Origin: Lactobacillus colini
GTDB lineage: Bacteria > Bacillota > Bacilli > Lactobacillales > Lactobacillaceae
Assembly (NCBI RefSeq): GCF_017874575.1
Contig: NZ_JAGGLU010000003.1
Location: 62,001-126,000 of the forward strand
DNA: 64,000 bases
Direction: 5' to 3'
Positions 55,398-63,126 of the stretch are shown one piece after another (position 1 is the first letter of the stretch; each line of letters starts with the position of its first letter). The notes under the pieces were generated by a model. The model made no database searches, was not told the DNA's origin, and saw nothing but the letters and a program-made list of their open reading frames with translations. The translations under genes and the position numbers were made by a program.

Positions 55398-56207
55398 ATG
55401 CTAAGAAGAAGTTATCTAGCCGGTGACTTTAAGCAAGATCTAACACTTGATCCAATCTTTGGTTATGTGATGAGTAAGAAGGAAAATTGCTTGCATCTCT
55501 TGCAAATGGCACTACCAGAATTAGACATTCAAGAGATCGTTGACATCTCACCGCAAAAGCCAATTGACCTGAACTTATTCGAAAAGACATCAAGACTAGA
55601 TGTCTATGCTAAGGACAAGCAAGAACGTGTCTATGATATTGAGATGCAGAACTTGCCAGTTGATTTTTTAACTAGGAGGGCTTGGTATTATCTACGGCAG
55701 TTAAATATACCTAAGCCTAGAGAAGATTATGACTACGTTAAGGCATCATATGTGATTTTCTTTTGTATGTTTGATCCCTTTAATGAGGATCGGGCGGCTT
55801 ACAGATTTGACTTTACTGAGCAAAGAAATCATAATTTAACTATAGAGAATGTAGGACATTTGTTATTCTTTAATGCAAAGGGCAAGGATAGAAGCAATAT
55901 AACACCGCAGATGGCAGAGTTCTTAGATTATTTAAATGGTCAAGTATCTAAGAAGCCAAGCAAGTATATCATTCAGTTGAATGATGACATTGAAGAATAC
56001 ACGAGTAAACCAGAATGGGGCGAGATTATGAATCAGATTGCTTTGATGAGAGAAGACATTAGAAGAGAAGCCGTAGCAAAGATGATTGAATCTTATCGAA
56101 AAAACTTTGAATTAACAGATGAAAAGATTTTACTACTGTTAACTCAAAGCTATGGTGATGACTTTACTAAAGATGAGCTTCAAGAGATGATTGAACAGAC
56201 TAAATGA
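55398..56207 (+). CDS. Rpn-family PD-(D/E)XK nuclease (recombination-promoting, transposase-like)
   Basis: It is 269 residues. The N-terminal LDPIFGYVMSKKENCLHLLQ and the nuclease core SRLDVYAKDKQERVYDIEMQ (about 60-80, with Asp and Glu-x-Gln as catalytic residues) match the Rpn/PD-(D/E)XK transposase group. These proteins cut DNA and promote RecA-independent recombination in E. coli. The C-terminal helices (about 205-269) are rich in Glu and Lys. AAAGGA precedes the ATG within an unusual leader hairpin. It stands where pepF lies in the related Bacillus gene order, which suggests insertion or replacement. Confidence 0.85.
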   Translation: MLRRSYLAGDFKQDLTLDPIFGYVMSKKENCLHLLQMALPELDIQEIVDISPQKPIDLNLFEKTSRLDVYAKDKQERVYDIEMQNLPVDFLTRRAWYYLRQLNIPKPREDYDYVKASYVIFFCMFDPFNEDRAAYRFDFTEQRNHNLTIENVGHLLFFNAKGKDRSNITPQMAEFLDYLNGQVSKKPSKYIIQLNDDIEEYTSKPEWGEIMNQIALMREDIRREAVAKMIESYRKNFELTDEKILLLLTQSYGDDFTKDELQEMIEQTK

Positions 56208-56216
56208 GTATAAATC

Positions 56217-56266
56217 AAAACACCCACTCTGCAGTAGAGATAATGTCTATCGCAGAGTGGGTGTTT
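56217..56266. terminator. Terminator between the Rpn-type gene and the convergent spxH gene
   Basis: AAACACCCACTCTGC (56218-56232) pairs perfectly with GCAGAGTGGGTGTTT (56252-56266) around a 19-base loop. Confidence 0.88.
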
Positions 56267-56285
56267 ATTTATATCTATGTAAAAT

Positions 56286-56900
56286 TTATAGCAAGTGTAA
56301 TCCGCTAGGATTAAAACAATGCTCAGCATCTGCTGTCACATCTGGTGATAGAGCAGCAGCAATCTTATCTCGAGTAACAGACCCTTCGATCATTACACCG
56401 CAATTATCACAATCATAATTAAATACAAAAGTAGTAGGTGTAGTTTCAACTTTTAATTCTTTAACAAGTGATAAGTCCTTATTAATAGAAAGCTGCGTAT
56501 AGGCGCTTTCCCTTGTTTGTAAGAATTTATCAACTGAGATATTTAGTTTATTTAAAATATCCTCTACTAGTTCAAAAGAATATATTTCTTTATCATCGTT
56601 AATTGTCTTTTGTAGTTGCAACAAGAACTTACGCGCTGCTTTGTTGCCTTTGATTAATTTTAAGGCATGGTAGTCTTTCATCGCATTAAATGTATGGGTA
56701 CTAATGGAATTAAACAAGTCTACATTACAGTTTTCTAGATTACGTGCTTGGATATCACTGCGAATAGTAGTTAAGTTTGCCATTGGAACAAAATGATAAA
56801 CTACCTTTTTCTTTGATTCATTAATAGCCGAGATAATTTCTCGTTCACTTTTATAACAATTAATTCCGATTGGATTTACAAAAAAAAACACCTCGTACAT
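56286..56900 (-). CDS. Spx-degradation adaptor SpxH (YjbH)-like, thioredoxin-fold protein
   Basis: It is 204 residues with a DsbA-like fold. The N-terminal FFFVNPIGINCYKSE lies where YjbH has a CxxC; here only the second cysteine is kept, so thiol redox activity is unlikely. The C-terminal part carries TTPTTFVFNYDCDNCGVMIEG, with another Cys pair. In bacilli YjbH links Spx to ClpXP. Its place downstream of spx and mecA and next to the CYTH and relQ genes supports this. GGAGGGCGAAG-like sequence precedes the ATG on the minus strand. Generic DsbA-family protein is the alternative. Confidence 0.7.
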   Translation of the reverse strand: MYEVFFFVNPIGINCYKSEREIISAINESKKKVVYHFVPMANLTTIRSDIQARNLENCNVDLFNSISTHTFNAMKDYHALKLIKGNKAARKFLLQLQKTINDDKEIYSFELVEDILNKLNISVDKFLQTRESAYTQLSINKDLSLVKELKVETTPTTFVFNYDCDNCGVMIEGSVTRDKIAAALSPDVTADAEHCFNPSGLHLL

Positions 56901-56980
56901 ATTCTTCGCCCTCCTGTATCACTTCAACAATACTGTATCAGAATTATTGAAAAATAGGAAAAAATATGTTTTGTAGATTA

Positions 56981-57604
56981 TTATTTTCTATGAGCAAAGG
57001 CGCGTTGAATTTTATTTTGGTTAGTATTATCTTTAGTAGATTTAAATCCAAATTGCTGCTCTAATTCTGCCAAAACTTCCTTAATTAGGGTGGAGTTATC
57101 GTTTTCAATTTCTAATTCATAATCTGCCCAGCCATCTTCATATAGGGTGGCATCTAAGGTTAACTCGCATTCCTTGGGACCGCGGATAAGCATTCGATGA
57201 GTCTTACTCCAGGTCTTTAATTCTAAATTAGCGGCAATGTTTGGATCGAAGTGTTGGTTGAGGTAGTTGCCGACATCGCCACCGAAACTGAAATGTTCTC
57301 CTGCTTGAGCAGCTTCAACCATTTGTTCAGCTTGATCTAGCGAGAGTAGATCGTTAATTTCAACTACTTCATGGTAAGTATCTTGTTTAGGATTTTTATC
57401 TTTAGTTTTAAGAGTTTGTTCAGCCTTATCAACATAAATACGGATTCGAACGCTTGATTCATTGTTTGCTAGATCAAGATCAGGAGTATCAAAGTAAAAG
57501 TTCTGTTGGTTATAATCAGAGATAGCTGTGAAAGCTTGGCTCATCTTTTCGTAGGTTGCTTGATTTAAAAGAGTTTTAGACTCGATTTCAATATTTTTTG
57601 ACAT
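56981..57604 (-). CDS. CYTH-domain protein (YjbK-like)
   Basis: It is 207 residues. The CYTH signature EIESK appears at about residues 6-10, and alternating charged strands (SSVRIRIYVDKAEQTLKTKD, ECELTLDATLYEDGWADYELEIE) form the tunnel that binds triphosphate. Family members act as inorganic triphosphatases or thiamine triphosphatases. GGAGGACAAAATT precedes the ATG. It is divergent from relQ by 76 bases, as yjbK and yjbM are neighbours in B. subtilis. Confidence 0.87.
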   Translation of the reverse strand: MSKNIEIESKTLLNQATYEKMSQAFTAISDYNQQNFYFDTPDLDLANNESSVRIRIYVDKAEQTLKTKDKNPKQDTYHEVVEINDLLSLDQAEQMVEAAQAGEHFSFGGDVGNYLNQHFDPNIAANLELKTWSKTHRMLIRGPKECELTLDATLYEDGWADYELEIENDNSTLIKEVLAELEQQFGFKSTKDNTNQNKIQRAFAHRK

Positions 57605-57680
57605 AATTTTGTCCTCCTTATAATAGTCTGTCTACATTCTATGTTAGAATAATTTTGTTTGGAACGGAAAGGAAAAATTG

Positions 57681-58307
57681 ATGCAAGATTGGGATTTATT
57701 TTTGTGGCCTTATCATCAAGCTGTGTCAGAATTAAAGGTGAAGTTTCGCTCTTTAAGACAGAGTTTTTTGAATAAGGGGGAACATTCACCAATTGAATTT
57801 GTCGTTGGACGTGTTAAGACTATTGATTCAATTACAGAAAAAATGCAAAGACGTGTCATTGCACCAGATGTCATAGAAACCGATATGCAGGACATTGCCG
57901 GTATTCGAATTATGTGTCAATTTGTTGATGACATTTATAAAGTTGTTGACTTAATCCATCAAAGACAAGATATGCAAGTAGTTGAAGAGCGAGACTATAT
58001 TCAGAATGCTAAGCCTTCGGGCTATCGTTCTTATCATATGGTAATTGAATATTCTATCTTCCTGCCAGAAGGATCTAAGAAAATAATTGCTGAAATTCAG
58101 ATTAGAACACTAGCAATGAATTTCTGGGCTACAGTTGAGCATACCTTAAATTATAAATATCAGGGCAAGTATCCAGAAGATATTTCGAAGAGATTAAAGT
58201 CTACAGCTGAAGCCGCTTATAAGCTGGATGAAGAAATGTCGTCAATTAAGGATGAAGTTCAAGAAGCACAGAAGATTTTTACTAAGACAAAGGGAAAAGA
58301 ACAATGA
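57681..58307 (+). CDS. relQ: Small alarmone synthetase (GTP pyrophosphokinase, RelQ/YjbM)
   Basis: It makes (p)ppGpp from ATP and GDP or GTP during stress. It is 208 residues, the size of the single-domain synthetases. VVGRVKTIDSITEKMQRR, DIAGIRIMCQF and GYRSYHMVIEY with EIQIRTLAMNFWA are the synthetase motifs. There is no hydrolase domain. The ATG at 57681 follows GAAAGGA by seven bases; a TTG immediately before it is in frame. Its stop overlaps the ATG of the NAD kinase gene by four bases, a conserved coupling. Confidence 0.93.
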   Translation: MQDWDLFLWPYHQAVSELKVKFRSLRQSFLNKGEHSPIEFVVGRVKTIDSITEKMQRRVIAPDVIETDMQDIAGIRIMCQFVDDIYKVVDLIHQRQDMQVVEERDYIQNAKPSGYRSYHMVIEYSIFLPEGSKKIIAEIQIRTLAMNFWATVEHTLNYKYQGKYPEDISKRLKSTAEAAYKLDEEMSSIKDEVQEAQKIFTKTKGKEQ

Positions 58308-59107
58308 AAGTAGCAATTGTTGCTAATGATCGAGTAGAGACACAAGCCGTAGTTAAAAACTTAGAAAAACTACTAGCAGCTAAGAACCTAGAAATTGATC
58401 CTGAAAATCCTGATGTGGTCATCACTGTTGGTGGCGATGGGACGTTACTATCAGGATTTCATAAGTATGTTAATATTATTGACCAGGTGAGGTTCTTAGG
58501 AATCCATACAGGTCACTTAGGATTTTATACTGACTGGCGTAACTTTGAAATTAGCAAGTTAGTCGATAACTTGACTAAGAAGCAGCCTTCAACAGCATCT
58601 TATCCACTACTAGAATTAATTATTACTACTGGTAAAGGTGAAAAGAAGAAGCTTTTAGCCTTGAATGAAGCAACAATTAAGCGAGTGTCTAAGACGCTTA
58701 CTGCAGATGTCTATATTAGAGATCAATTCTTTGAAAGCTTTAAAGGAGATGGCCTATGTGTATCTACGCCAACCGGTTCAACAGCTTACAGTAAGTCACT
58801 AGGTGGGGCTGTAATTCATCCTCGCTTGAAGGCCTTGCAGATGACTGAAATTGCCTCGATCAATAACCGAGTATTTAGGACTTTGTCATCGCCAATTGTC
58901 ATTGCACCTGATGAATGGATTACCTTGAAGCCAGAGGCTGATGATCATTATGTAGTAACTTATGATGGCTATGAGTTTAACCATAAGCATATTCAAAAGA
59001 TTGAATATCGAATCTCACAGCATGTGATTCGTTTTGATAAGTATCAACATACCCATTTTTGGAATAGAGTAGAAGATGCCTTTATTGGTCATGATGAAGA
59101 AGTATAA
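58304..59107 (+). CDS. nadK: NAD kinase
   Basis: It phosphorylates NAD to NADP in the cytoplasm. It is 267 residues. The GGDGTLLSGFH motif (about 46-56), NEATIKR near 122 and the GDGLCVSTPTGSTAYSKSLGG block near 147 are the family signatures. It overlaps relQ by four bases and rluD-type gene by one, so stress signalling, NADP supply and RNA modification genes are all coupled. No regulatory domain is added. Confidence 0.95.
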   Translation: MKVAIVANDRVETQAVVKNLEKLLAAKNLEIDPENPDVVITVGGDGTLLSGFHKYVNIIDQVRFLGIHTGHLGFYTDWRNFEISKLVDNLTKKQPSTASYPLLELIITTGKGEKKKLLALNEATIKRVSKTLTADVYIRDQFFESFKGDGLCVSTPTGSTAYSKSLGGAVIHPRLKALQMTEIASINNRVFRTLSSPIVIAPDEWITLKPEADDHYVVTYDGYEFNHKHIQKIEYRISQHVIRFDKYQHTHFWNRVEDAFIGHDEEV

Positions 59108-59991
59108 TGCATTATTTTAAATTAATATTTACCCATAAGACCCCCCAGAACTTGGGGCGTTTTTTGTTAAAGAGTGGCTTTTCTAAGAGGACTATTACCA
59201 ATAGTAACCAACACGGTGGGATGATCTTTGTTAACCACAAGCGTCGCTATACTAACTATCTGCTTCATGAAGGGGATGAAGTTGTCTTTATGTTAGGTAA
59301 AGAAAAGGAAAACCAATACCTTAAACCTTCAGATAAGCCAATTGATATTGTCTTAGAAGAGCGTGATTACTTAATTGTTAATAAGCCGGCTGGGATTTTG
59401 TCAATTCCATCGCGTTATGAAGATGACGATGCTTTAGTTAATCGAACACTGCATTACTTTATCAAGCAGGGGTTAAATGGATCCAAGCCACATGTTGTTA
59501 CTCGGCTTGATCGCGATACATCTGGCTTGGTCTTAATTGGCAAGAACCCTGTTGCTCAAGCTCGTTTCAGTCGCTTAGGTAAGGATAATTTAATCAAGAA
59601 ATACCATGCAATTGTTCATGGCAATTTCACTGACGATGAGTTAAGTGGACGGATTAATAAGCCAATCGGTAAGAAAGATGACAGCGTAAAGCGCTATATT
59701 ATTGCTAGTGGTCAGCAATCAATTACTGATTACCAAGTAGTTGCTCAAAAGTCAGGTTCTGCTTTAGTTGAGTTAAGGCTGCTTACGGGTCGTACACACC
59801 AAATTCGTGTACATATGCAATCAATTGGACATCCTCTCTATGGCGATCCTCTTTATGGATTAGTCGATCAATTTAACCGCCAGGCGCTGAATTGTTACTT
59901 GCTAGAGTATCAAGATCCTTTTACTAATCAAAATAAAAGAATTTCAATCTCTGATCCAGAAGATATGCTTAATTTATGGAAAAATATCTAA
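59107..59991 (+). CDS. RluD-family pseudouridine synthase
   Basis: It isomerises uridine to pseudouridine in rRNA or tRNA. It is 294 residues. The catalytic Asp lies in HVVTRLDRDTSGLVLIGKN near residue 138, and RLLTGRTHQIRVHM near 230 is the second family motif. The N-terminal region (about 15-60) resembles an S4-like RNA-binding module but is short. The start overlaps the NAD kinase stop (TAATGC). It closes the relQ-nadK-rluD operon; the target uridine is not known. Confidence 0.92.
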   Translation: MHYFKLIFTHKTPQNLGRFLLKSGFSKRTITNSNQHGGMIFVNHKRRYTNYLLHEGDEVVFMLGKEKENQYLKPSDKPIDIVLEERDYLIVNKPAGILSIPSRYEDDDALVNRTLHYFIKQGLNGSKPHVVTRLDRDTSGLVLIGKNPVAQARFSRLGKDNLIKKYHAIVHGNFTDDELSGRINKPIGKKDDSVKRYIIASGQQSITDYQVVAQKSGSALVELRLLTGRTHQIRVHMQSIGHPLYGDPLYGLVDQFNRQALNCYLLEYQDPFTNQNKRISISDPEDMLNLWKNI

Positions 59992-59998
59992 ACCTCCA

Positions 59999-60027
59999 TT
60001 GACTATTGAAAACGTTTTATATACAAT
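59999..60027 (+). promoter_or_regulatory. Oleate hydratase promoter with overlapping cre-like site
   Basis: A -35 TTGACT (59999-60004), 17-bp spacer and -10 TACAAT (60022-60027) are clear. TGAAAACGTTTTAT (60007-60020) in the spacer has the perfect core AAAACGTTTT and resembles a CcpA cre site. Confidence 0.6.
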
Positions 60028-60070
60028 GTACATGTATTAATTCTATGTAAATATAGAAAAGAGGATTTAC

Positions 60071-61846
60071 ATGTATTATTCAAATGGTAATTATGAAGCT
60101 TTTGCTGATGCACAAAAGCCTGCTGGTGTGGACAAAAAATCTGCTTATATTATTGGTTCTGGTTTAGCAGGGCTTGCGGCTGCGGCATTCTTAGTCAGGG
60201 ATGCGAAGATGGCAGGCGAGAGGATACATATCTTAGAAGAATTATCGGTTGCTGGTGGATCGCTGGATGGTACTAATCGCCCTGGAGATGGCTTTGTAGT
60301 TCGTGGTGGTCGTGAGATGGAGGATCACTTCGAATGTCTGTGGGACTTGTACCGTTCAATTCCTAGCCTTGAGATTCCAGGTGCTTCTTATCTAGATGAG
60401 TATTACTGGCTAGATAAGAAAGATCCAAATTCTTCAAATTGTCGCTTAATCCATCATCGTGGTGATCGTTTGCCTAGTGATGGTAAATATCAATTAGGCA
60501 AGGCAACTAGTGAGATTGTTAAATTGATTTTAACTCCTGAAAGCGAGATACAGGGCAAGACGATTGAGGAGTATTTCTCACCGGAATTCTTTAAGACTAA
60601 CTTTTGGACCTATTGGGCAACAATGTTTGCGTTTGAGAAGTGGCACTCACTAGCTGAGATGCGTCGCTATTGTATGAGATTCATCCATCATATTGATGGC
60701 TTACCTGACTTCACTGCCTTAAAATTCAATAAGTACAATCAATATGAGTCAATGGTTAAGCCATTAATCAAGTACTTGAAGGATCACGGCGTCAAGATTG
60801 ACTATGATGTTCACGTTAAGAATATAGTAGTTGATACTAGTAATGACCAAAAGGTCGCCCAAAAGATTCTGCTTAATCGCAAGGGGAAGGCTGAAGAGCT
60901 TAACTTAAGTCCCGATGATCTGGTATTTGTAACTAACGGTTCGATTACAGAGAGTTCAACTTATGGTAGTCAGACTAAGCCAGCCCCAATTAGTCATAGT
61001 AAAGGTGGATCTTGGACCTTATGGGAGAACTTAGCTAAACAAGATCCAGCATTTGGTCATCCAGAAGTCTTTAGTGAAAATCTACCAGAGAGGTCTTGGT
61101 TTATCAGTGCTACTACCACCTTGAAGGATAAGACACTGGCACCATATTTTGAAAGAATTACTAAACGTAGCTTGTATGATGGCAAGGTTAATACTGGTGG
61201 AATAGTTACTGTAACCGATTCTAACTGGATGTTAAGCTTCACCATTCATAGACAGCCTCACTTCAAGGCTCAGAAGCCTGATGAAACTGTTATTTGGATT
61301 TATGCTTTGTATTCTGATACTGAAGGTAATTATATCCATAAGAAAGTTACTGACTGCACTGGTCAAGAAATTGCTGAAGAGTTACTTTGCCATATTGGTG
61401 TGCCCGAAACTGAAATTAATAGATTATCTTCGGATAAGTATATGAATACTGTTCCAGTATATATGCCATATATCACCAGCTATTTCATGCCTCGTCGTGA
61501 TGGTGACCGTCCAGCAGTAGTTCCTGAAGGATCTAAGAACTTAGCCTTTATCGGGAACTTTGCTGAAAGCCCTACAAGAGATACAGTCTTTACTACTGAA
61601 TATTCAGTTAGAACAGCAATGGAAGCTGTCTACACCTTGCTTGACATTGATCGTGGTGTGCCAGAAGTATTTGATTCAATTTACGACATCCGCCAATTAC
61701 TTAGAGCAATGTATTATATGTCAGATAAGAAGAAGTTAGCTGATCAAGATATGAATCTACCGGAGAAGCTAGCAGTTAAGACTGGTCTTAAGAAGATCAA
61801 AGGTACATGGATAGAAGAATTATTGGCAGAACAACATTTAATTTAG
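60071..61846 (+). CDS. Oleate hydratase
   Basis: It adds water to the cis-9 double bond of oleate or linoleate to make 10-hydroxy fatty acids. It is 591 residues, the usual size, and needs FAD: the dinucleotide motif [18 protein letters not shown] lies at about 27-44 and [31 protein letters not shown] at about 64-94 is characteristic. The block [22 protein letters not shown] is also typical. AGAGGA precedes the ATG. Host fatty acids are detoxified this way in gut lactobacilli. It is monocistronic and lies beside the fatty acid operon. Confidence 0.95.
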   Translation: MYYSNGNYEAFADAQKPAGVDKKSAYIIGSGLAGLAAAAFLVRDAKMAGERIHILEELSVAGGSLDGTNRPGDGFVVRGGREMEDHFECLWDLYRSIPSLEIPGASYLDEYYWLDKKDPNSSNCRLIHHRGDRLPSDGKYQLGKATSEIVKLILTPESEIQGKTIEEYFSPEFFKTNFWTYWATMFAFEKWHSLAEMRRYCMRFIHHIDGLPDFTALKFNKYNQYESMVKPLIKYLKDHGVKIDYDVHVKNIVVDTSNDQKVAQKILLNRKGKAEELNLSPDDLVFVTNGSITESSTYGSQTKPAPISHSKGGSWTLWENLAKQDPAFGHPEVFSENLPERSWFISATTTLKDKTLAPYFERITKRSLYDGKVNTGGIVTVTDSNWMLSFTIHRQPHFKAQKPDETVIWIYALYSDTEGNYIHKKVTDCTGQEIAEELLCHIGVPETEINRLSSDKYMNTVPVYMPYITSYFMPRRDGDRPAVVPEGSKNLAFIGNFAESPTRDTVFTTEYSVRTAMEAVYTLLDIDRGVPEVFDSIYDIRQLLRAMYYMSDKKKLADQDMNLPEKLAVKTGLKKIKGTWIEELLAEQHLI

Positions 61847-61927
61847 TTATTAAATTTGTTTATAAAGAGCAAGCTTCGTTGACTAGGTATCAAGTTTAAT
61901 TGTTTTTAAGTAAATATTAAAATTATG

Positions 61928-61967
61928 AAAGCAATAGTATATTAATAAAAGGCTATTGCTTTTTTTT
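61928..61967 (+). terminator. Terminator after the oleate hydratase gene
   Basis: AAAGCAATAG (61928-61937) pairs with CTATTGCTTT (61953-61962), followed by a T run. The bases from 61968 to about 62128 show no gene or clear structure. Confidence 0.85.
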
Positions 61968-62128
61968 GCATGGTTAAATAAATTCAAGAAATTATCAAAA
62001 AACGCTAGCAAAGAAAGCGAATACAGTATTACACTTATATTATCTATACAAAAAATATTTTATATAGATTATTTTAACTATAGTGGTAATATTTAGCTAA
62101 TGTTAAAACTATACGGTCATATGAGATA

Positions 62129-62184
62129 TTGACATTCATTTTAATAACTATATACTTTGAATATCAAATAGTTTGAACATCAAA
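62129..62184 (+). promoter_or_regulatory. Fatty acid operon promoter with tandem FabT operators
   Basis: A -35 TTGACA (62129-62134), 16-bp spacer and -10 TATACT (62151-62156) are followed by TTTGA-ATA-TCAAA (62156-62168) and TTTGA-ACA-TCAAA (62172-62184), centres 16 bases apart. This is the form of FabT binding sites, placed over the start of transcription. FabT is encoded in the operon, so autoregulation is expected. Confidence 0.8.
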
Positions 62185-62218
62185 TTATTTGCAATACGAA
62201 TTAAAAGAGGTGAATGGT

Positions 62219-62602
62219 GTGACTTTTGACGCAAGTCAGATCCAACAATTAACTGGTAAATCATCTCCTCTAGCTCTACTTGATCGAGCAAGTAAGGATG
62301 GTAATGAAGTAGTTGCTACGACTGCTATTAGTGCCAATGAGACCTTTTTTAAGGGACATTTTCCTAACTTACCAGTTATGCCTGGAGTATTGATTGTAGA
62401 AGCGATGTGTCAAGCAGCATGTGTCTTATTTGACAAGCCAGATCTTCAGCCTAGTCAACTGAAGCGAGTTCGCTTTAAGAAGATGGTTCAGCCTGGAGAT
62501 CAATTGACTATTAAGTTAATTGCTACTGGAGAGTTAAGCTGCAGTGCTAAGGCATATGTTGGTGATGAGGTAGCTTGTAGTGCGGTAATTAGCTTCATAT
62601 AA
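62219..62602 (+). CDS. fabZ: 3-hydroxyacyl-ACP dehydratase (FabZ-type)
   Basis: It removes water from 3-hydroxyacyl-ACP in fatty acid elongation. It is 127 residues from a GTG at 62219, chosen because AAGAGGTG stands six bases before it; an earlier in-frame TTG at 62189 has no ribosome site and lies just after the operator. The hot-dog motif FFKGHFPNLPVMPGVLIVEAMCQ with catalytic His and Glu is clear. It is the first gene of the FabT-controlled operon. Confidence 0.9.
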   Translation: MTFDASQIQQLTGKSSPLALLDRASKDGNEVVATTAISANETFFKGHFPNLPVMPGVLIVEAMCQAACVLFDKPDLQPSQLKRVRFKKMVQPGDQLTIKLIATGELSCSAKAYVGDEVACSAVISFI

Positions 62603-62673
62603 GCGGGAGGATCCTTTTTTAGTTATAATTTAAATAGAACAAGTTTAATTATATTTAAAAGGGATCTAGTACA

Positions 62674-63111
62674 ATGAATGACTTATATCGTGAAATTAGT
62701 GATGCACTCTACAATACTTATTACGGGATTAATCGAATTGAAGAATCTGAATTAAAAAAGAGCCGCTTTAGTGACTTAACAGTTAATGAAATGCATGCTA
62801 TTGATGCAATTACTATGCATGACCATCTAACTGTGTCACAAGTTGCTGAAAAGTTGCACTTATCAAGAGCTACTATTACTTCAACGGTTGATCGCTTAGC
62901 TAATAAAGGATATGCCAAGAGAGTTCGCGATGAACATGATCGCAGGGTAGTTCATATAAAGTTAACCAAAAAAGGCAGACTGCTGTGTCGTGCATATCGT
63001 GCATACCACAACATGATGGTCAAAAGCTTCTTACAGAATCTTGATAAAGAAGAATTAGAAACGATCTATCATGCTTTTACTAATCTAGAAAAATTCGTAA
63101 ATTCACACTAG
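62674..63111 (+). CDS. fabT: MarR-family fatty acid repressor FabT
   Basis: It is 145 residues with a MarR winged helix (about 30-110; LTVSQVAEKLHLSRATITSTVDRLANKGYAKRVRDEHDRRVVHIKLT). In streptococci and lactic acid bacteria FabT bound to acyl-ACP represses the fab genes. Its place between fabZ and fabH and the paired TTTGA-N3-TCAAA sites upstream fit that role. AAAAGGGATC precedes the ATG. The fabH start follows 16 bases after the stop. Confidence 0.92.
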   Translation: MNDLYREISDALYNTYYGINRIEESELKKSRFSDLTVNEMHAIDAITMHDHLTVSQVAEKLHLSRATITSTVDRLANKGYAKRVRDEHDRRVVHIKLTKKGRLLCRAYRAYHNMMVKSFLQNLDKEELETIYHAFTNLEKFVNSH

Positions 63112-63126
63112 ATAAGGATAAACAAG

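Noticed and set aside
61988-62012. cre-like AAAACGCTAGCA in the gap after oleate hydratase
   Set aside because: Two key positions mismatch and no promoter lies beside it.
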